64,000 bases of DNA from JBEVJK01 sp963791325 (GTDB lineage Bacteria; Pseudomonadota; Alphaproteobacteria; Rhizobiales; Rhizobiaceae). The stretch's first letter is position 1. Every line of letters starts with the position of its first letter. Below are positions 1-8,501 of this stretch, one piece after another. The notes under the pieces were generated by a model. That model was not told where the DNA came from. It did not search any database and saw nothing but the letters and a program-made list of their open reading frames with translations. The stretch lies in NCBI GenBank assembly GCA_963791325.1, contig CAWBRU010000011.1:62001-126000 (forward strand), read 5' to 3'. A program made the position numbers and the translations under genes.

Positions 1-98
1 CAAGGTGGTGGCGGAGCGGGCACGCGGCGAGGCGGCGCTTTCCCTGCCCGGGCGGCCTCGCTCGGTCGACCGCCGGCATCGCCGGCCGGCGGCTCCGA
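1..98. other. Window edge, unassigned
   Basis: These bases precede the stop codon of the first gene. All three plus-strand frames stay open to the window edge, so the tail of an upstream plus-strand gene is possible. The stretch is too short to recognise any protein. Confidence 0.3.
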
Positions 99-2555
99 TC
101 AGCTCCTGATCTTCAGCCCTGCCGGATCATAGAGGGGCGCGAGCACCAGCTCGGCCGAATGCGCCTCGCTGGCTACCACCAGCTCATAGCTGCCGCGGCG
201 GAGGAAGTCGTCGCCGACGCCGTCGGCATTGCGGACATAGCCGAAGCCGATCGGCCGCTCGATCGTGTAGCCGTAGCCGCCGCTGGTCAGATAGCCGACG
301 GGCTCGCCGTCGCGCAGGATCGTCTCGCGGCCGAGCAGGACGACATCCGGATCCGCCGTGGTGAAGCCGACCAGGCGCTTGCCGAGCGCCAGCCCTGCCC
401 CCCTCTCGAGCGCCTCGCGGCCGAGAAACGGCTTACCGGTCTTGAGCTTGACCGCCCAGCCGAGGCCGGCCTCGAAGGGGGTGTCGGCCGGCGAGATGTC
501 GGAACTCCAGGCCCGGTAGCCCTTTTCCAGGCGCAGCGATTCCAGTGCCCGGTAGCCGACCGGCCGGATGCCGAAGCGGTGGCCGGCCGACATCAGCGCG
601 TCGAAGATGTCGGCGAGCGCATCGATCGGTGCGTGCAGCTCCCAGCCGAGCTCGCCGACATAGCTGACCCGCAGCGCCCGCACCGGGTGCCCGGCGATGG
701 TCATGGCGCGGACATGGCCGAATGGGAACGCCGCGTTGGAGACGTCGCTGTCGACCACCGCGACCAGCACTTCCCTGGCCTGCGGGCCCATCAGCGACAG
801 CGTGCCGAAGGCTTCGGTGACATCGTCGAGGCTGACGTCGGCGCCGGCCGGCAGATGATCGGCGATCCAGCCGAAATCGTGGCTGCGGAAGCCCGTTCCG
901 GTGACCAGAAAGAAGCGATCTTCGGCGATGCGTGCCACGGTCAAATCGGCCTCGATGCCGCCGCGCGAATTGAGCAGCTGCGTGTAGGTGAGCCGGCCGG
1001 CCGGCTTGTCGGTGTCGTTGGCGCACAGCCAGCCGAGCACCTTGGCGGCGTCCGGTCCGGCGAGTTCGAACTTGGCGAAGGAAGACTGGTCGAAGATGCC
1101 GACGCGCTCCCGCACGTGCCGATGCTCGCCGCCGACCGCGTCGAACCAGTTCTGCCGGCCCATGGCATAGCGGTCGGCGGAGAGGGTGCCTTCGGGAGCG
1201 AACCAGTTCGGCCGTTCCCAGCCGAGCTTGGAGCCGAATACGGCGCGGTGCGCCTTGAGCCGGCCGTAGAGCGGCGACAGGATCCGCGGCCGGCCGCTGT
1301 CGAACTCCTCGTGCGGAAAGGCAATCGTGTAGTGCTTGCCGTAGGCCTCCAGGGTGCGCTCGGCGACCCAGGCGCGGTCGCGATGCAGCGCGGAGAAGCG
1401 GCGGATGTCGACGGTCCAAAGATCGAGCGGCGCTTCGCCGTCGACTGCCCATTGCGCCAGCGCCCAGCCGGCGCCGCCGCCGGCGGCAATGCCGTAGGCG
1501 TTGAAGCCGGCGCCAACGAACATGTTGGGGCATTCGAGCGCCTTGCCGAGAATGAAATTGCCGTCCGGCGTGAAGCTTTCCGAGCCGTTCACCATCTGCT
1601 TGACGCCGACGGAGGCAAGTGCGGGGACGCGCCGGATGGCGGCGACCATATGCTGCTCGAAATGGTCGTAATCGTCCTCGAACAGGCGGAACTCCCAGTC
1701 GTGGGGGATGTCGCCGCCGGACAATCCGGTATCCCAAGCCAGGGGATCGGGTTCGTAGCCGCCCATCACCAGGCCGCCCACCTCCTCCTTGAAATAGGTG
1801 CGCTTGTCGGGGTCGCGGACGGTCGGGGCGTCGGCCGCCAGTCCGGCGATCGGTTCGGTGACGATATATTGATGCTTGACCGGCTGCAGCGGCACCGACA
1901 CGCCGGCGAGGGCGCCGACTTGGCGCGCCCATTGCCCGGCACAGTTGACGACGGTGTCGCAGGCGATGTCGCCGAGCTCGGTCTCGACTGCGGTGATCCG
2001 CCCGTTTTTGACCGTGAATCCGGTGACGCGCACACCTTCGAACAGCTTGGCGCCGTTGGCGCGGGCGCCCTTGGCCAGCGACTGGGTGATGTCCGAGGGG
2101 TTGGCCTGGCCGTCGGTCGGCAGCCAGGATGCGCCGATCAGGTCGCCGGTTTCCATCAGCGGCCACATCCGCTTGACCTCATCAGGCCCGATCAGCTCCA
2201 TCGGCATGCCGAAGCTCTTGGCCGTGGTGGCGAGGCGGCGGAATTCCGTCCATCGGTCGGCTGTCGTTGCGAGCCGCAGGCAACCGGTCATCTTCCAGCC
2301 GGTCGCCAGGCCCGTTTCTGCCTCGAGCCTGCGGTAAAGGTCGACCGAATAGCTGAGCACGCGGGTGATCGAAGCCGACGAGCGCAGCTGCCCGATCAGC
2401 CCGGCGGCATGCCAGGTCGAGCCCGAGGTGAGCCGCCCCTGTTCGAGCAGCACCACGTCCGCTTTGTGGTCACGCGCCAGGTGATAGGCGGTCGAGCAGC
2501 CAACGATGCCGCCGCCGATGACGACGATCGCCGCGTGGGAGGGGAGCGTCGTCAT
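99..2555 (-). CDS. FAD-dependent oxidoreductase with GcvT domain (dimethylglycine/sarcosine dehydrogenase family)
   Basis: Protein of 818 aa. Residues 13-19 form a Rossmann dinucleotide site (IGGGIVG). The motif STWHAAGL around His49 matches the position of the covalently flavinylated histidine in dimethylglycine dehydrogenases. The N-terminal half is a DAO-type FAD domain and the C-terminal half a GcvT-like aminomethyltransferase domain. Family members oxidatively demethylate N-methyl amines and pass the one-carbon unit to tetrahydrofolate. The ATG at 2555 was chosen because the Rossmann fold begins ten residues later and because it overlaps the upstream kinase stop by 4 bp (ATGA). The frame stays open about 106 codons further upstream, but that part lies inside the kinase gene. 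The true substrate is unknown; the adjacent putrescine-type genes make an N-methylated amine plausible (inference). Confidence 0.85.
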   Translation of the reverse strand: MTTLPSHAAIVVIGGGIVGCSTAYHLARDHKADVVLLEQGRLTSGSTWHAAGLIGQLRSSASITRVLSYSVDLYRRLEAETGLATGWKMTGCLRLATTADRWTEFRRLATTAKSFGMPMELIGPDEVKRMWPLMETGDLIGASWLPTDGQANPSDITQSLAKGARANGAKLFEGVRVTGFTVKNGRITAVETELGDIACDTVVNCAGQWARQVGALAGVSVPLQPVKHQYIVTEPIAGLAADAPTVRDPDKRTYFKEEVGGLVMGGYEPDPLAWDTGLSGGDIPHDWEFRLFEDDYDHFEQHMVAAIRRVPALASVGVKQMVNGSESFTPDGNFILGKALECPNMFVGAGFNAYGIAAGGGAGWALAQWAVDGEAPLDLWTVDIRRFSALHRDRAWVAERTLEAYGKHYTIAFPHEEFDSGRPRILSPLYGRLKAHRAVFGSKLGWERPNWFAPEGTLSADRYAMGRQNWFDAVGGEHRHVRERVGIFDQSSFAKFELAGPDAAKVLGWLCANDTDKPAGRLTYTQLLNSRGGIEADLTVARIAEDRFFLVTGTGFRSHDFGWIADHLPAGADVSLDDVTEAFGTLSLMGPQAREVLVAVVDSDVSNAAFPFGHVRAMTIAGHPVRALRVSYVGELGWELHAPIDALADIFDALMSAGHRFGIRPVGYRALESLRLEKGYRAWSSDISPADTPFEAGLGWAVKLKTGKPFLGREALERGAGLALGKRLVGFTTADPDVVLLGRETILRDGEPVGYLTSGGYGYTIERPIGFGYVRNADGVGDDFLRRGSYELVVASEAHSAELVLAPLYDPAGLKIRS

Positions 2556-3436
2556 GCCGCGTCCCCGTAGGCCGAACGGTAGTGCTCGAGCGCCGCCTCG
2601 AAGCGCTCGGCATTGTCGGCCGAATAGGCCGCATAGTCGACGCCGGCGGTGGTGAGGAACAGGCCCGAGATGAGCCCCCACATGGCCTCGCGCAGCAGCG
2701 AGGCGCACTGCATGGCGGCATGGGCGCGGCGCAGCTCGGCCGTCGGCGGTTCGCCCAGATAGGCGGCGAGGAAGGCTTCGCTTTCGCCGCTCGCCATGGC
2801 GGCGTTGGAGGTCAGGCCGGCAAGATCGAACATCGCCGTCGAAAAGCCGGCATATTCGAAATCGATCAGCCACAGCCGGTCGCCGTCGTCGAGGATGTTG
2901 GCGGGCAACAGGTCGTTATGGCCGAAGATGATCGGCAGCGGCACCTGGGCCCGTTCGAGCTCGTCGGCCAGCGTCAGCCAGCGCGGCATCTCGGCCGGGC
3001 TGTGGCCGGCGTCGGCCAACGTCCGCGCATAGTCCCTCAGCACATGGAACACCCAGAACAGATAGCCGGGCCCCGACACCTCGCGCGGCATCTCGCGATG
3101 AAAGCGCCCGAGCAGGTCGGCGAGGCGCAGGGAATCGGCGCGCACTCCGCCGGGATCGAGCGGGCTGGCGCCGAGATAGGCGGTGACCAGCACCCCGGGC
3201 TCGGCATAGAGCACCTCGGGGCCGAGGCCGATGCGGTGGGCGGCGCGCGCGGTCATCGCCTCCCGTTCGCGCAGCACATGATGAAACGGATAGTCGGTGC
3301 CGAAGCGGACCACGTGGCCACCGGCCGCATCCTTGACCAGGTAGTTCTGATTGCTCAAGCCTCCGGGCAGCGGTTCTATGGTTACGCTGCCGGCCCAGCA
3401 CGGCAGCGTGCCTATGCGGTCTTCGACGGTCTGCAA
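2552..3436 (-). CDS. Choline kinase/aminoglycoside phosphotransferase-family kinase
   Basis: Protein of 294 aa with the protein-kinase-like small-molecule kinase fold. The catalytic loop HNDLLPAN lies at residues 173-180, with Asp175 as likely base. The metal-binding motif IDFEYAG lies at 191-197. An N-terminal LPGGLSNQNY resembles the nucleotide loop of choline/ethanolamine kinases and thiamine kinases. It is the first gene of a two-gene minus-strand unit and overlaps the FAD/GcvT gene by 4 bp, so the two are probably translationally coupled. It is divergent from the DeoR regulator, with 176 bp between them that should hold both promoters. The phosphorylated substrate, an amino alcohol or similar, cannot be told from sequence. 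Confidence 0.8.
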   Translation of the reverse strand: MQTVEDRIGTLPCWAGSVTIEPLPGGLSNQNYLVKDAAGGHVVRFGTDYPFHHVLREREAMTARAAHRIGLGPEVLYAEPGVLVTAYLGASPLDPGGVRADSLRLADLLGRFHREMPREVSGPGYLFWVFHVLRDYARTLADAGHSPAEMPRWLTLADELERAQVPLPIIFGHNDLLPANILDDGDRLWLIDFEYAGFSTAMFDLAGLTSNAAMASGESEAFLAAYLGEPPTAELRRAHAAMQCASLLREAMWGLISGLFLTTAGVDYAAYSADNAERFEAALEHYRSAYGDAA

Positions 3437-3612
3437 CGCCGCTTTCCTCTCCCGCCGATCAGCGGCGCCTCACCGTTCGCCTGCCGGCTGCTGCATGTCA
3501 AGACAACGATGTGGTATATTGTGCCTTTGTGACCGGATCCATTGGCTTTCTACCTGGGATTTCAAGGAGGCAGGTGCTTGAGTCCGACGCGCAACGCTGA
3601 AAGAGTGCAACC

Positions 3613-4413
3613 ATGAATCATTCCAAGCGCCACGGCGAAATCCTGCGCCTGCTCAACGAGGAGGGCACGATCAGCATTGCGGCGCTTGCCCAGCGCCTCG
3701 GGGTGTCGCTGGAGACGATCCGCCGCGACGTCAAGCCGCTGGCCGGGGACGGATCGATCCTCAAGATGCACGGCGCCATCGGCCTGCCGACGCATGTCGG
3801 CGAGGCGCCGTTCGAGCGGCGGATGCGGGAAAGCAGCCACGCCAAGCGGCAGATCGCGCGCGCCGTGGCGACGACGATCCGCGACGGCGAATCGATCATG
3901 CTCGATACCGGCACCACGACCAGCTATCTGGCGCGGGAATTGCTGGGGCATCGCCGGTTGACCGTGGTCACCAACTCCTCCGACATCGCCCGCACCCTGG
4001 CGACCGTCAACGGCAACAAGGTCTACATGGCCGGCGGCGAGCTGCGCAGCGACAACGGCGCCGCCTTCGGGGTCTCGGCGATCGAATTCGTCTCACGCTT
4101 CAGCGTCGATCACGCGGTGATCTCGATCGGCGCCGTCGACGCGACCGGCGGGCTGATGGACTACAATCTCGAGGAAGCCGAGTTTGCGCGCATGGTGCTG
4201 TCGCGCGGCTCCCGCACGGTCGTGGTCACCGACCACACCAAGTTCGGCCGCCACGGACTGGTTCAGGTGTGCGGCTTCCCCGGCATCAAGGAGCTGGCGA
4301 CCGACCGCCCGCCGCCGGCCGACATCGGCTCTGCGCTCACCGCCGGCGGCGTCAAGGTGACCGTGGCGGGCGACGGCGCGGGGGCGGAAGACGAGGACGA
4401 GCACGACGGCTGA
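3613..4413 (+). CDS. DeoR-family transcriptional regulator
   Basis: Protein of 266 aa. Residues about 4-57 form the DeoR winged helix-turn-helix, with ISIAALAQRLGVS followed by ETIRRD as recognition helix. Residues about 75-235 form the DeoR sensor domain, including the conserved DTGTTT segment that binds a phosphorylated ligand in this family. It lies between the divergent kinase/oxidoreductase pair and the transporter operon, so it is the likely local regulator of both (inference). DeoR proteins usually respond to phosphorylated metabolites, which would fit a kinase as the first step of the adjacent pathway. ATG start with a weak AAGAG ribosome site upstream. Confidence 0.85.
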   Translation: MNHSKRHGEILRLLNEEGTISIAALAQRLGVSLETIRRDVKPLAGDGSILKMHGAIGLPTHVGEAPFERRMRESSHAKRQIARAVATTIRDGESIMLDTGTTTSYLARELLGHRRLTVVTNSSDIARTLATVNGNKVYMAGGELRSDNGAAFGVSAIEFVSRFSVDHAVISIGAVDATGGLMDYNLEEAEFARMVLSRGSRTVVVTDHTKFGRHGLVQVCGFPGIKELATDRPPPADIGSALTAGGVKVTVAGDGAGAEDEDEHDG

Positions 4414-4512
4414 GATGGCTGGGCGGCGTTGACGATCGCCGCCAATTCAGGTCACCTTGCCATCCGGGACAAGGCCGCCACCAACGAGCGGCTTGATTGG
4501 GAGACTTCGAAG

Positions 4513-5670
4513 ATGAGATCGCGTCTGACGTCGTGTGCGGCGCTGGCTTTCGCCGTCGCCTTCAGCGGGCAATCACTGGCCCAATCCATGGTCAAGGCAC
4601 TCGGCCAGGGCGAAGGCGAGGTCGATATCATCGCCTGGCCGGGCTACATCGAGCGCGGCGAGTCCGACAAGAACTACGACTGGGTCACCGATTTCGAGAA
4701 GCAGACGGGCTGCAAGGTCAACGTCAAGACGGCGGCGACCTCCGACGAGATGGTGGCCCTGATGAACGAGGGCGGCTTCGATCTGGTCACCGCGTCCGGC
4801 GATGCCTCGCTGCGGCTGGTCGCCGGCAAGCGGGTGCAGCCGATCAATATCGAACTGATCAAGAGCTGGGGCACACTCGACGACCGCCTGAAGGACGCCC
4901 CCTGGTTCACCGTCGACGGCGTGCATTACGGCGTGCCCTATCAGTGGGGTCCCAACGTGCTGATGTACAATTCGAAGGTGTTCAAAGAGGCACCCAAGAG
5001 CTGGAACGTGGTGTTCGAGGAGATGACGCTGCCGGACGGCAAGTCGAACAAGGGCCGCGTGCAGGCTTACGACGGCGCGATCTACATCGCCGACGCGGCC
5101 AATTATCTGATGGCCCACAAGCCCGAGCTCGGCATCAAGGATCCCTACGAGCTGAACGAGGACCAGTACAAAGCGGTGCTCGATCTGCTGCGCACGCAGC
5201 GCACGCTGATCGGCCGCTACTGGCACGATGCCATGATCCAGACCGACGACTTCAAGAACGAGGGCGTGGTCGCCTCCGGATCATGGCCGTTCCAGGTCAA
5301 CCTGCTTGCCGCCGACAAGCAGCCGGTCGCCTCGACAATTCCCGAGGAGGGGGTGACGGGGTGGGCCGACACCACGATGATGCACGCCGATGCCGCCCAT
5401 CCCAACTGCGCCTATCAGTGGCTGGAGCACTCGCTGTCACCCAAGCTGCAGGGCGACGTGGCGGCCTATTTCGGCTCCAACCCGACCGTGCCGGCGGCCT
5501 GCAAAGGCAATGCGCTGCTCACCGACGAGGGCTGCAAGGCCAACGGGTTCGACAATTTCGAGAAGGTGAAGTTCTGGCGCACGCCGGTGACCAAATGCGC
5601 CAGCCAGAGCGAATGCGTGCCCTATTATCGCTGGGTATCCGACTATATCGGCGTGATCGGCGGGCGATGA
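4513..5670 (+). CDS. ydcS: Putrescine-type ABC transporter, periplasmic binding protein (YdcS-like)
   Basis: Protein of 385 aa with an N-terminal Sec signal of about 24 residues ending near SLAQS. The mature protein resembles E. coli YdcS as I recall it, with segments IIAWPGYIERG, TAATSDEMV, DLVTASGDASLRL and PYQWGPN. It is a PotD/PotF-type cluster D binding protein for polyamines in the periplasm. The frame is open to 4429, but the ATG at 4513 starts the signal peptide and has GGGAG 9 nt upstream (4499-4503). It heads an operon with ATPase, two permeases and aldehyde dehydrogenase in the same order as E. coli ydcSTUVW. Assignment to putrescine rests on this synteny. Confidence 0.85.
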   Translation: MRSRLTSCAALAFAVAFSGQSLAQSMVKALGQGEGEVDIIAWPGYIERGESDKNYDWVTDFEKQTGCKVNVKTAATSDEMVALMNEGGFDLVTASGDASLRLVAGKRVQPINIELIKSWGTLDDRLKDAPWFTVDGVHYGVPYQWGPNVLMYNSKVFKEAPKSWNVVFEEMTLPDGKSNKGRVQAYDGAIYIADAANYLMAHKPELGIKDPYELNEDQYKAVLDLLRTQRTLIGRYWHDAMIQTDDFKNEGVVASGSWPFQVNLLAADKQPVASTIPEEGVTGWADTTMMHADAAHPNCAYQWLEHSLSPKLQGDVAAYFGSNPTVPAACKGNALLTDEGCKANGFDNFEKVKFWRTPVTKCASQSECVPYYRWVSDYIGVIGGR

Positions 5671-5716
5671 GCCAGGCCGCGCCGGCGTCGGCCGGCGCTG
5701 CGGCCGGGGACGCGCC

Positions 5717-6715
5717 ATGACGTCGGCCGTCACCTTCGAGGGCGTCTCCCGCCATTTCGGCGCAGTGCGGGCGGTCGACGGCGTCGACCTCGACATCGCG
5801 CCTGGCGAGTTCTTCGCTTTGCTCGGACCCTCAGGGTCCGGCAAGACCACCTGCCTGCGGCTGATCGCCGGCTTCGAGCAGCCGAGCGCGGGGCGGATCC
5901 GCATCTTCGGCGAGGCGGCGGAAGGCGTGCCGCCCTATCGGCGCAACGTCAACACGGTGTTCCAGGACTATGCCCTGTTCCCGCATCTCGACGTGCTCGA
6001 CAACGTCGCCTACGGGCCGATGGTGAAGGGGGTCGGCAAGGCGGAGCGCCGCAAGGCCGCGCAGGACGCGCTGGCCTTGGTCAAGCTCCCGGGCTACGGC
6101 GAGCGCCGGCCGAGCGAATTGTCAGGCGGGCAGCGACAGCGGGTGGCGCTCGCGCGTGCCCTCGTCAACCGGCCGAAGGTGCTGCTGCTCGACGAGCCGC
6201 TCGGCGCGCTCGACCTCAAGCTGCGGGAGCGCATGCAAGAGGAGCTCAAATCCCTGCAGCGGGCGCTCGCCATCACCTTCGTCTTCGTCACCCACGATCA
6301 GGGCGAGGCGTTGTCGATGTCGGACCGGGTCGCGGTGTTCAACGAAGGCCGCATCATGCAGGTCGGCACCCCGACCGAGATCTACGAGGCGCCGCGCTCG
6401 CGCTTCGTCGCTGATTTCGTCGGCTCCTCCAACATCCTGCCGCCCGACTTCGTCCAACGCTACTCCGGCCAGCGGCGCTGGGGCAGCCTGCGGCCGGAGG
6501 CGATCCGCATCGGCCGCGCCGCCGCAGGGGACGGGGTGCCGGCGCGCTTCGTTTCGGCAAGCTATCTCGGCGCCACCACCCGGCTGATGCTCGATGCCGG
6601 CGGGCTGAAGCTCTATGCGACCGTCCCGTCCGGCTCGGCCTTGCCCGGCATCGGCGATCCGGTGGTGCTCACCTTCAACCGTGAAAGCCTGCACCTGATG
6701 GATGCCGAGGGATGA
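5717..6715 (+). CDS. ydcT: Polyamine ABC transporter ATP-binding protein (PotA/YdcT-like)
   Basis: Protein of 332 aa. Walker A GPSGSGKTT lies at residues 37-45, the ABC signature LSGGQRQR near 135, and Walker B LLLDEPLGALD near 155-166, followed by the switch histidine in FVTHDQ. The C-terminal 80 residues form a TOBE-type regulatory domain. It powers import by the two permeases encoded downstream. It starts 46 bp after the binding-protein gene and its stop overlaps the next start by 4 bp (ATGA). I see no missing catalytic residue. Confidence 0.9.
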   Translation: MTSAVTFEGVSRHFGAVRAVDGVDLDIAPGEFFALLGPSGSGKTTCLRLIAGFEQPSAGRIRIFGEAAEGVPPYRRNVNTVFQDYALFPHLDVLDNVAYGPMVKGVGKAERRKAAQDALALVKLPGYGERRPSELSGGQRQRVALARALVNRPKVLLLDEPLGALDLKLRERMQEELKSLQRALAITFVFVTHDQGEALSMSDRVAVFNEGRIMQVGTPTEIYEAPRSRFVADFVGSSNILPPDFVQRYSGQRRWGSLRPEAIRIGRAAAGDGVPARFVSASYLGATTRLMLDAGGLKLYATVPSGSALPGIGDPVVLTFNRESLHLMDAEG

Positions 6716-7680
6716 CGGCCCTCCTCGCCGGCGGCCGACCGCGGAAGGGGGCGATCCTACCGCCCAAGGCGGGCCTAGGCGGGCGCATCTCGGACCTGTT
6801 CTGGCGCCGGCCGCGGCTGCTGCTGGCGCTGATGCTGCTGCCGCCCGTGCTCTGGCTGGGGGTGATCTATCTCGGCTCGCTCGCCGCATTGCTTTTGCAG
6901 AGCTTCTTCTCGATCGATGAGTTCTCCGGGCTGATCGACCGCCGGTTCACGCTGAAGACCTATGGCGAGCTGTTGCAGGCTTCCAATGTCGACATCATTG
7001 TCAGGACCGTGGTCATGGCCGGCGCGGTGACGCTGGCCTCGGTGGCGATCGCCTTCCCGATCGCCTATTTCGCGGCCCGCTATGCACGCGGCACCTGGAA
7101 GGCGCTGTTCTACCTGGCGGTGATGCTGCCGCTCTGGTCGAGCTACCTGGTCAAGGTCTATGCCTGGAAGCTCATTCTCGCCAAGGAGGGCATCCTGACC
7201 TGGCTGTTCGGCAAGCTCGGCCTGTCCTGGCTGCTCGACGCCTGGCTCAGCCTTCCCGTCATCGGCGGCAACTCGCTGTCGGTGTCGTTCACCGGAACCT
7301 TCATCGTCTTCGTCTATGTCTGGCTGCCGTTCATGATCTTGCCGATCCAGGCCGCGCTCGAGCGCGTTCCGTCCAGTCTGGTCGAGGCCTCGGCCGATCT
7401 CGGCGCCTCGCCGGCGCAGACCTTCCGCACCGTGCTGTGGCCGTTGGCGCTGCCCGGCGTCGTCGCGGGCTCGATCTTCACCTTCTCGCTGACGCTGGGC
7501 GATTACATCATCCCGCAGATCATCGGCACGTCCCGGCTGTTCATCGGCCAGGCCGTCTATACCCAGCAGGGCACGGCCGGCAACATCCCGCTGGCGGCGG
7601 CCCTGACCGTGGTGCCGATCGTCATCATGGGTCTCTATCTGCTCGCCGCCCGGCGGCTCGGAGCCTTCAATGCGCTCTGA
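6712..7680 (+). CDS. ydcU: Polyamine ABC transporter permease (PotB/YdcU-like)
   Basis: Protein of 322 aa and an inner-membrane subunit with about six hydrophobic helices. The BPD-type coupling motif, EASADLGASPAQTFRTVLWPLALPG, sits in the cytoplasmic loop near residues 225-248, with the usual EAxxxLGA core, and contacts the ATPase. The first 35 residues are a charged cytoplasmic tail. The gene overlaps the ATPase gene by 4 bp and the next permease by 11 bp, which points to one transcript. Confidence 0.88.
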   Translation: MTALLAGGRPRKGAILPPKAGLGGRISDLFWRRPRLLLALMLLPPVLWLGVIYLGSLAALLLQSFFSIDEFSGLIDRRFTLKTYGELLQASNVDIIVRTVVMAGAVTLASVAIAFPIAYFAARYARGTWKALFYLAVMLPLWSSYLVKVYAWKLILAKEGILTWLFGKLGLSWLLDAWLSLPVIGGNSLSVSFTGTFIVFVYVWLPFMILPIQAALERVPSSLVEASADLGASPAQTFRTVLWPLALPGVVAGSIFTFSLTLGDYIIPQIIGTSRLFIGQAVYTQQGTAGNIPLAAALTVVPIVIMGLYLLAARRLGAFNAL

Positions 7681-8485
7681 GACCCGACGGCGGGCGCCCC
7701 TCGCGCTGAAGCTTGCCGCCGCGGCCGGGCTGCTGTTTCTGCATCTGCCGATTCTGCTGATCTTCGTCTATGCCTTCACCACCGAGGACAGGTCCTATCA
7801 ATGGCCGCCGCCGGGGCTGACGTTCCATTGGCTGTCCGCGGCCTGGAACCGCCCCGACGTATGGCAAGCGCTGCGGCTTTCGGTCGGGGTCGCGGCCGTG
7901 TCGACCGCGGTCGCGCTCGTGCTCGGCACCCTCACCGCAGCGGCGGTCAGCCAGGCGAAGTTCTTCGGCCGCGAGACCATTTCGTTGCTGGTCATCCTGC
8001 CGATCGCGCTGCCCGGCATCATCACCGGCATCGCGCTGCGTTCGGCTTTCAACCTGGCCGAGATCCCGTTCTCGTTCTGGACGATCGTGCTTGGCCATGC
8101 CACCTTCTGCGTGGTGGTGATCTACAACAACGCGGTTGCCCGCTTCCGGCGCATGTCGGGCTCGCTCGTCGAAGCCTCGATGGACCTGGGCGCCGACGGG
8201 CTCCAGACTTTCCGTTACGTGGTGCTGCCCAATATCGGCACGGCGCTGCTTGCCGGCGGCATGCTCGCTTTCGCGCTGTCCTTCGACGAGGTCATCGTCA
8301 CCACCTTCACCGCGGGACAGCAACAGACCCTGCCGATCTGGATGCTCGAGGAGTTGGTGCGGCCGCGCGAGCGGCCGGTCACCAACGTCGTTGCCATGGC
8401 GGTGGTGCTGATCACCCTTTTGCCGATCCTGGCTGCCTACTTCCTCACCCGCGGGGGCGACCAGATCGCCGGGTCGGGCAAATAA
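7670..8485 (+). CDS. ydcV: Polyamine ABC transporter permease (PotC/YdcV-like)
   Basis: Protein of 271 aa, the second membrane subunit of the importer, with about six membrane segments. The coupling motif EASMDLGADGLQTFRYV lies near residues 168-184. The start overlaps the preceding permease by 11 bp. The stop is 16 bp before the aldehyde dehydrogenase, whose ribosome site AAGGAGAAAGGA lies in that gap. PotC-type permeases pair with a PotB-type partner as here. Confidence 0.88.
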   Translation: MRSETRRRAPLALKLAAAAGLLFLHLPILLIFVYAFTTEDRSYQWPPPGLTFHWLSAAWNRPDVWQALRLSVGVAAVSTAVALVLGTLTAAAVSQAKFFGRETISLLVILPIALPGIITGIALRSAFNLAEIPFSFWTIVLGHATFCVVVIYNNAVARFRRMSGSLVEASMDLGADGLQTFRYVVLPNIGTALLAGGMLAFALSFDEVIVTTFTAGQQQTLPIWMLEELVRPRERPVTNVVAMAVVLITLLPILAAYFLTRGGDQIAGSGK

Positions 8486-8501
8486 GGAGAAAGGAAACCC
8501 G

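Noticed and set aside
159..2570. Long plus-strand open frame (803 aa) opposite the FAD/GcvT gene
   Set aside because: It is a complementary-strand shadow in GC-rich DNA; the opposite strand carries all oxidoreductase motifs.
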